Positions 58,237 to 64,000 of a DNA stretch of 64,000 nucleotides are shown here, one piece after another (the first letter of the stretch is position 1; the number at the start of each line of letters is the position of its first letter). The notes beneath the pieces were generated by a model that was not told the DNA's origin, searched no databases, and worked only from the letters and a program-made list of their open reading frames with translations. Source of the stretch: Sphaerulina vaccinii (taxonomy: Eukaryota > Ascomycota > Dothideomycetes > Mycosphaerellales > Mycosphaerellaceae). The translations under genes were made by a program, and so were the position numbers. The stretch covers positions 868,001 through 932,000 of the forward strand of contig JAKUDP010000008.1 of the NCBI GenBank assembly GCA_022570795.1, read 5' to 3'.

Positions 58237-58639
58237 TCACTCATGGGTACAATCAGCATGCTTCGCCGATATCGTCCTACTGCTACTCGAGCTAAGAGTC
58301 TTCGTTCCAGTCGCCGAGCTACTGGAAGAGCTAATCGTAATGCTCATAACACTGGGCGTACTCGTAGTGGTCGTAGCATCCAGACACTTGCTCCTCCTTG
58401 GTGAGCAACCTCCGAGGCATCCCTCGTTCCTGCAGCCTTCGTCGCCAGCGGGACCTGGCGAGCATGTGATGTCGTAGCATTGGAATCTGCCGGCTTGTCG
58501 AGCCTGCGAAGTCCGAGGTTAGCATAAGTCCACAAGGTTGGGAGAGTAGTACGAATATCATGTTCGGAGGAATTGCCAGGACCATTGTGATGTATGCGAG
58601 GATGATCGCAATCGAGAAGCTGAAGGAGGACTTCATCAT
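58237..58639 (-). CDS. Small secreted Cys-rich, Ser/Thr-tailed protein, 2 exons
   Basis: Exon 1 (58553-58639) encodes a start and a strong signal peptide ending MVLA before IPPN. Read without splicing it gives a 102-aa frame with no sensible composition. A 49-nt intron (58504-58552; donor GTACTA, branch GCTAAC, acceptor CGCAG) switches to exon 2 (58237-58503). Exon 2 stays open for 88 codons and reads FQCYDITCSPGPAGDEGC, then a GCLGGC block and KCLD: six cysteines in about 32 residues, then a Ser/Thr-rich tail ending ADCTHE. Total 117 aa. The S/T tail suggests O-glycosylation. Role unknown; cell-wall, adhesion or effector functions are possible. The GTACTA donor is weaker than usual, the main uncertainty. 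Confidence 0.72.
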
Positions 58640-59151
58640 GTGCGTGCTGTCTGATTGTCTATTCTTCTTGGATCTGGCTGTAAGAGTTTGAGGTGGAAGG
58701 TAGTAGGCGACTGCTCGGCCTTCGTATTTTTTTCTTCATGTGCTGGTAGGAAGGAGATATCGACTGTAGTGCTCCTTCTGCACGATTCCGCTATGGTAGG
58801 TAGGGCTTCGACGAGTAGTGTGATGTTGCTGATCGATCAGAAGATTCTTGCAAACGCGATCTGCAGAATCCTGATGTGCATGTGGCGCTCGTGAGGAATG
58901 CTGCGTACCGCGTTCCGCGTTCTAGCCAAGCCATTTGAGGCATGGACACCAACTTCCGCAAGGGCTGAGCTGAGATGGCATGTGGTCCATGAAGGCCATT
59001 GTTCGCTAGTTCTGGTCAACGTGGCATCGACACAGAGTTGTGAATAAGGTTCAGCATTGCCCTATAAAGATGCACTTCAGCGCAGGATTGAGCTTGTCAG
59101 CAAGGTTGAGACAGCATGCCCACCAAGTCGCCACGACCGCCCATCGTCTCA
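58640..59151. other. Intergenic region
   Basis: This 0.5-kb stretch lies between the secreted protein gene and the 3' end of CHL1, both on the minus strand. It should carry the promoter of the former. No gene or named site is seen. Confidence 0.5.
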
Positions 59152-61659
59152 TCACTGCCTCCTCTCAAAGAACTTCTTCAACCCCAGCACAGCACTCTCC
59201 ACCTTTCCCCCCTCTTTTCCCGTATTAACACAGTCCCTTATCCACCCCGGCAACTTCCTCCTAAATCTCTCATCTCCATACCTCTCATCAAAAAGCAGTA
59301 TACTAGCCCAATCATCCTTGTGTCGAATAACTCGTCCGATAGCCTGATTCACAGCTCTCATCGAAACATTCTCTCCCTGTTCTCTACTAGATCGGCCTTT
59401 GGGTTCACCTCTCTCCCTGCCCCTCTCTTCGAGGTATTGCATTTTAGCTTTCCAGTCCGGATCATTGTGGTTGGGAAACGGGAGACCGATGACGACGACG
59501 CAGCGTCCGAGTTCGTTGGAGAAATTGATTCCTTCTGAGAGTTTGCCGCCTATAACGGAGAGGAGGAGGGCGCCGCGGGTGGGGTTGTTGTTGATGGCGG
59601 TAGTGTAGGATGCGAAAGGATCGGTCGTTGTGTCGCGGGTGTCGAAGAAGGTTGGTTTGAGGAGATCGAAGCGGGATGTCAGGCCTAGAGACTTCCATTC
59701 GCGGAGGACGAAGTCGAGATAGGAGTAGCTCGGGAAGAAGACGACCATGCCGCCGAGGACTTTTGGAATGATATGTAAGAGTGCGTTGCCGGCTCGGTGG
59801 ACATTCTGTTCGCGGGACTTGAAGGTGAACTCTAGTGGACCTTGGTGATCGAACGTGATTGTACGGACGAAGAGGTTGCTTGGAGGTATGAGATGGCCGC
59901 AGGAGAATGTTGTGATGTCGGAGAGGTACGGGAAGAGCTGCTGCTTGTAGTCCTCCATAGGAGACATGGTCCCGCCTGCGAGAATCACTGCTCTAGCCTC
60001 CTCGACGATATCTCTGAAATGCTCAGCTGGGTCTAGAAGCTTGTACTTGATGGCGATTGTGTCTTTCTCTTTCGTCCAGGTGAAGCGACCTTCTTTGGCA
60101 GGGTTCATCAAGCATGGCAGGAAGTTCTGCAAGTGTGTGAGTGTAGGAGCTTCCGTAACACTGCTGTCAGTAACAGGCTTCCGTTGTTTGGTAGCTTCGG
60201 CTTCAGCTTTTGCGCGAGCAAGATGGGCGATGTAGCCTTCGACCTTTCTGGCTAACTTGCTTTCGCCAATGTAGTGGATCATCTTTGCAAGATTGATCTG
60301 ATCCGCCCCTTGTGTCGCAAGAAGAGCATCCGCAGTCGTGATCTCGCCATCACTATCCTGTTGCCGTACCTGGGCTGTGAATGAAAGCATCGAGACGATG
60401 ACCTGGATGATCTGTGTCACATAGGCTCTGTTCTTGTCCTTTAATCGCTTGTTGAACTTGCGATAATACTCTTTTACACCATCTTTGGCTTGCTCAAGCT
60501 GTGAGTTGGTGATAGAAGCTGAATGTATGCCTTCCACAGAATCCATCAGATTGTGTGCTTCGTCAATGATGACCACATGCCCTTTCAATGAGATAGCAAG
60601 CGCTTCCCGAGATGCCTTGTTCAGCAGAAGTGGGTATGGCAACGTCACGATCTCTGCATGACCGATGCCAGGTCTCACGGCATAGTAGGGACAAATTTCC
60701 ATCTTCGATCCAAGTTTGGCCATATCTTCAATGTCGCGAATCTCAGCCAAGGCGTGGTCTCGGAAGTCCAGAACCACGTCTTCGCTGTCTTTCTTCGGCA
60801 GGAATTGACACTTCTTCTCCGCGGGTGTCTTTGACTGCTGTAATTCCGAGCATCGCTCGTTGATCGCAGTCAACGTTGGTAGCTTGTTGACACGAGGGTT
60901 GATGCATAGGTTCTGACGTGAGCCTAGCGTCAAATGTTTGAGCTCTTCTGTGACCTCATCTTCCGACTTGCCATTATCATTCTTCTCGGGAGGAAGCCCA
61001 GGAGGTAGTCTTACTCTCTGAAGCTCACCAATGAATTGTGATAGCTGTGAATGTGTGCGTGAGCAGAAGTAGATCTTGAGTTCGTTGGCATCATCTTCAG
61101 CGTTGCCATTGTTTGCAGTACTTGGCAATAAGCCGAGCTTGTCCATGAGCTTCCTGGTCTCGGCAGAGTATTGCGGTCCACCAGATGTGGCTTCGCCATC
61201 ACTTTCGTAGTCGTCAAGCATATACTGCTCCTCGTCCTCGGTCTCTGCTGTGTCGGTCTTCAACTTCTTCTGCCTTTTGAATGCTGGCTCACCATTCGCA
61301 GCACGCTGCGCTCGCTCTCTAGCCTTCTTCTCTCGCTCACGCACAGCAGTCAGACGCGCCTCGAATTCTTCGCGCATCTGTCGTATCTCGCGGCTGCGCT
61401 CTTTACGGGCATGCTCTGTTATCCAGTCTGGCTCGCCATCTTCTACTTCGATGCTAGCCATGGCTTCATCAAATGTCTTGCGCTTGTGCTCACGGAGCCA
61501 TGTCAATGAGCCGCATATCAGACTTAGGGACTTGCCTGTTCCAGTAGGAGATTCGAATATGCCGACTTTGCCGTTTTCAATGCAGTCATAGACGCCTTCC
61601 ATGAACTGCTGTTGTATGTCGTAAGGCTGAAAAGGGTGATGGAAGTCCTTCTGCGCCAT
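59152..61659 (-). CDS. CHL1: ATP-dependent DNA helicase Chl1 (DDX11/FANCJ-type, XPD family)
   Basis: Chl1 is a 5'-3' Fe-S helicase acting in sister-chromatid cohesion and replication-fork repair. The intron-less 835-aa frame has FQPYDIQQQFM (Q-motif region), Walker A ESPTGTGKS (residues 36-44) and KIYFCSRTHSQLSQF (motif Ia). Four Fe-S cysteines lie in NLCINP, ERCSEL, KKCQFLP and EICPYYAVR. Motif II, VVIIDEAHNLMDSVEG, is at about 365. C-terminal motifs include GGTMSPMEDYKQQLF, GALLLSVIGGKLSEGINF and motif VI QAIGRVIRHKDDWASI. Residues 75-160 form a charged coiled-coil insert typical of Chl1/DDX11. Length matches fungal Chl1 (about 850). The neighbour VMA12 is on the same strand, 0.2 kb upstream. 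Confidence 0.96.
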   Translation of the reverse strand: MAQKDFHHPFQPYDIQQQFMEGVYDCIENGKVGIFESPTGTGKSLSLICGSLTWLREHKRKTFDEAMASIEVEDGEPDWITEHARKERSREIRQMREEFEARLTAVREREKKARERAQRAANGEPAFKRQKKLKTDTAETEDEEQYMLDDYESDGEATSGGPQYSAETRKLMDKLGLLPSTANNGNAEDDANELKIYFCSRTHSQLSQFIGELQRVRLPPGLPPEKNDNGKSEDEVTEELKHLTLGSRQNLCINPRVNKLPTLTAINERCSELQQSKTPAEKKCQFLPKKDSEDVVLDFRDHALAEIRDIEDMAKLGSKMEICPYYAVRPGIGHAEIVTLPYPLLLNKASREALAISLKGHVVIIDEAHNLMDSVEGIHSASITNSQLEQAKDGVKEYYRKFNKRLKDKNRAYVTQIIQVIVSMLSFTAQVRQQDSDGEITTADALLATQGADQINLAKMIHYIGESKLARKVEGYIAHLARAKAEAEATKQRKPVTDSSVTEAPTLTHLQNFLPCLMNPAKEGRFTWTKEKDTIAIKYKLLDPAEHFRDIVEEARAVILAGGTMSPMEDYKQQLFPYLSDITTFSCGHLIPPSNLFVRTITFDHQGPLEFTFKSREQNVHRAGNALLHIIPKVLGGMVVFFPSYSYLDFVLREWKSLGLTSRFDLLKPTFFDTRDTTTDPFASYTTAINNNPTRGALLLSVIGGKLSEGINFSNELGRCVVVIGLPFPNHNDPDWKAKMQYLEERGRERGEPKGRSSREQGENVSMRAVNQAIGRVIRHKDDWASILLFDERYGDERFRRKLPGWIRDCVNTGKEGGKVESAVLGLKKFFERRQ

Positions 61660-61847
61660 GTTGGAAGCCAGAGAATTTATGACCTTTATTTGCTGATGTT
61701 CCTGCAGTCAAGAAGAAGAGGTCCAATAGACGAAAGCTAATTTGTCGCCACAAACACGCTACGACGCGACTTTTCGTGATCCGTGATCCTCAGGCAGGAA
61801 TTTTCGTGTTCGTATCGTGTACTGCAATGACTGCAATGTTGTACTGT

Positions 61848-62688
61848 TCATCGATGCCTCCCTTTCCTGAACCGCATGGAGTCGCTCGCAGCAGCAGATG
61901 AAGAAGTCGAAGACGAATTCGCACCAATTACCCAGGTATCGAGAATCTCCTTCTTCTCGATTTGCTTCCTCTCCTTGGTCTTGGACTCCTGAATACGTCT
62001 GATATAGCCCATATAGATCGCGACCTCAGCTACGGCGACAAGAGTACTGCTGAAGAAGGCCAATCCCATTCGTTGCGGTACGTTCCAGCGACGTGCTGCC
62101 ATCCACACTGCGACGCTTGTGCAAATGATGGAGACTAAAACGTTGATGATCAGAACCATTTGTCTGTTAACATCTGCATATGTCACTTCGTCGACTTCGT
62201 CTGCGGCAGAGGGTCCTATGGGTCCGAAAGATGACGATGCCTTGGGAAAGCGCTGGTTGAAGGTCTCTGGTTGAGCAGGTGGATTTATCATTCGCTCGTA
62301 CTGTCGTTGTTCTTCTTGCACTCGTAGTCTTTGCATTAATCTTTTGTACTCGTCGCTCTGGTCGAATGTTAGCATGCCGTTGTTATGGCCAGGCAGCATA
62401 ACGACTTACTGGCTCTGGTTTCGGAGGAGGCGGAGGTTGGTAGACATTGGCACCTTTCAACAACGTATCAAGACGCCATTCCTTTGCAACACCAGAACTT
62501 TCCTGGAAGAGGTACTTCGATATGTCGACCAGTTCGTGATGCTCAATAGGGTTGCCTATCTCAGCTGTTGACAACTTTTCGCGTCGCTCTTTTGCCTCAT
62601 CACTATAGCCTTCATCAACGTCTTTTTGTCGACGACAGTACTCGACTAACGCAGCTTTGGCAGCAGGCGTGATAGTGAGCAGCACCAT
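61848..62688 (-). CDS. VMA12: V-ATPase assembly factor Vma12/Vph2 (TMEM199 family)
   Basis: This ER membrane protein assembles the V0 sector of the vacuolar ATPase, with Vma21 and Vma22. Exons 62410-62688 and 61848-62357 are joined across a 52-nt intron (GTAAGT, GCTAAC branch, CCAG acceptor), giving 262 aa. The join restores PPKPEPSDEYKRLMQRLR, where the conserved LDTLLKGANVYQPPPPPKPEP leads directly into the Vma12 EYKxLMxRLR box. Two C-terminal membrane segments (MVLIINVLVSIICTSVAVWM and MGLAFFSSTLVAVAEVAIYM) flank a short loop, as in the family. The ATG at 62688 is chosen because the codon before it is GTG. The start is 253 bp from the divergent COQ1 start. Confidence 0.92.
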
Positions 62689-62941
62689 CACCAGAATATG
62701 TATTTGGAGATGTCGATGTACATACAGGTGAGAGTTTGTATCCAGGTACCGGAGCTCGAACAGGGTTCAGGCGAAGATCGACACTGTCTTGAAATCATCG
62801 TCAATGCTTCTCAAAGATACATTACAACTCTTCTTCCAACAACCACACCGCCATCACCACACTCGCTCAGGCTCGCATCACTCCAGGACGAATATACCAG
62901 CGTTCGGCGACCTCACTGGACTCATCACTGCTGCCTCATAT
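62689..62941. promoter_or_regulatory. Bidirectional promoter VMA12 / COQ1
   Basis: The two genes diverge with 253 bp between start codons. No clear TATA box or named site is seen. Confidence 0.55.
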
Positions 62942-64000
62942 ATGCATAACGCTGCAGCGGCGTTGCCGCGAACTTTTGTTGGGACTTCGATAGCTTCGAC
63001 GATATCAAGAACAACGAGTCCGCGCTGTCCACAATGCTACAAACCCATACTATACCGGACGTTCCATAATAGCCGGAGGAAACTGTACAATGACACTCCC
63101 AAACGAGAACAATCCGCAGTGGCCGCAGCTGTATCGCAGGCGAAACAACTATTCAATGCGGCGGCAGCTCCGCCGGGGCCCATGGGCATTGATCCATTGC
63201 GGAGTGTTGCGAAAGAGATGAAGTTCATGACGGGGAATATACAGCAGCTACTGGGCTCAGGACATCCCATGCTGGACACCGTATCGAAATACTACACACA
63301 ATCCGAGGGCAAATATGTGCGGCCAATGCTGGTATTGCTCATGTCCCAAGCCACATCTCTGCTCCCACAACGACCGCGATCGCGAGCCAGCATACAGGAA
63401 ATTATCGATACGCCCATCTCTTCAGCTTCCGTCCTAGCCGATGCGAATCCTTCATCACCTCTGACCGCACCCAGTGCAGAGACAGCGGAACTAAACTCCG
63501 ATGACTCTGTGTTACCGTCCCAGCGACGACTGGCAGAGATCACAGAGCTCATCCACACTGCCTCACTGCTCCACGACGATGTGATCGATCACTCCGATGC
63601 GAGACGAGGAAACCCGTCCGCAAATATCGAGTTTGGCAACAAAATGGCAGTGCTGGCAGGAGACTTCTTGCTTGGAAGAGCATCAGTAGCGCTAGCACGT
63701 CTACGCGACCCAGAAGTGACAGAACTGCTAGCAACTGTGATAGCGAACCTGGTAGAAGGAGAGTTCATGCAATTGAAGAATACCGCAACAGATGAGAGGA
63801 ATCCTACCTGGAATGAAGAGACGATCACATACTATCTGCAAAAGACTTATCTCAAGTCCGCCAGCTTGATCAGCAAGTCGTGCCGTGCGGCGGCTTTGCT
63901 AGGAGAACACCCGAGAGAAGTGGTGGAGGCGGCATATCAGTATGGCAAGAATCTGGGTCTGGCGTTTCAGCTGGTAGACGATATGCTGGACTACACAGTC
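62942..64000 (+). CDS. COQ1: Polyprenyl diphosphate synthase Coq1 (3' end beyond window)
   Basis: Coq1 makes the polyprenyl tail of ubiquinone in mitochondria. The frame is open from ATG 62942 to the window end (353 codons) without an intron. The first 50 residues are rich in Arg, Ser and Ala with few acidic residues and contain RTFHNSRRKL, a mitochondrial targeting signal. The trans-prenyltransferase signatures follow: EGKYVRPMLVL, the first Asp-rich motif LLHDDVIDHSDARRG (about residue 211), GNKMAVLAGDFLLGRA, and the second Asp-rich motif LVDDMLDYT (about residue 346), where the window stops. A Ser/Pro-rich insert of about 60 residues between GKxxRP and the first motif is typical of fungal Coq1. 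Tail length (Q9/Q10) cannot be inferred. Confidence 0.95.
   Translation, partial: MHNAAAALPRTFVGTSIASTISRTTSPRCPQCYKPILYRTFHNSRRKLYNDTPKREQSAVAAAVSQAKQLFNAAAAPPGPMGIDPLRSVAKEMKFMTGNIQQLLGSGHPMLDTVSKYYTQSEGKYVRPMLVLLMSQATSLLPQRPRSRASIQEIIDTPISSASVLADANPSSPLTAPSAETAELNSDDSVLPSQRRLAEITELIHTASLLHDDVIDHSDARRGNPSANIEFGNKMAVLAGDFLLGRASVALARLRDPEVTELLATVIANLVEGEFMQLKNTATDERNPTWNEETITYYLQKTYLKSASLISKSCRAAALLGEHPREVVEAAYQYGKNLGLAFQLVDDMLDYTV

Noticed and set aside
58331..58639. Single-exon 102-aa reading of the small secreted gene
   Set aside because: After the signal peptide the composition is arbitrary; the spliced frame gives a coherent Cys-rich, Ser/Thr-tailed protein.

Overview
The window is from a filamentous ascomycete (Pezizomycotina), most likely a Dothideomycete of the Mycosphaerella type. 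This rests on 49-86 nt introns with GTAAGT/GTATGT donors and CTGAC/CTAAC branch sites, recognisable fungal orthologues (Rpn6, Sof1, Srp1, Chl1, Vma12, Coq1), HET/NACHT and ankyrin families, and large blocks of DNA destroyed by repeat-induced point mutation (RIP). The genus call is inference.

Layout. (1) 1 to about 27,950 is an AT-rich, RIP-degraded, nested retrotransposon block in which CpA and TpG are scarce and nearly every frame is closed by TAG/TAA. Long terminal repeats (LTRs) and target-site duplications resolve it into: a chromodomain Ty3/Gypsy element (857-7737); a solo LTR (7909-8083); a minus-strand Gypsy relic (8089-11791) split by a second plus-strand chromovirus (11797-18780); and a Copia element (19323-27262) that itself carries a 2.3-kb LTR-flanked, apparently non-autonomous element (19999-22302). 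(2) 28,047-32,809 is a normal-composition island. It holds a DIRS-like RT/RNase H fragment, a NACHT pseudogene, a HET-domain gene and a small secreted cysteine-rich protein gene. (3) About 32,890-40,760 is a second RIP block built around one more chromovirus (33234-39928). (4) 40,760-64,000 is gene-dense euchromatin.

The euchromatin carries mostly housekeeping genes: RPN6 (proteasome lid) divergent from SOF1 (small-subunit processome), SRP1 (SR-type splicing factor), a SLC35/Ymd8-like transporter, CHL1 (Fe-S helicase for cohesion), VMA12 (V-ATPase assembly) divergent from COQ1 (ubiquinone side chain, cut by the window end). Among them lie a LPGELRN-type gene, a tRNA-like gene with a very long internal insert, two paralogous ankyrin genes around an unrecognised gene, a membrane protein with a zinc finger, and a second small cysteine-rich secreted protein whose frame only appears after splicing.

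Many gene models are multi-exon. Exon joins were deduced by eye from splice signals, frame continuity and family similarity. No computation or database search was run. The regions most worth follow-up are the incompatibility/effector island between RIP blocks, the ankyrin cassette with a repeated hairpin motif, and the split tRNA-like gene.
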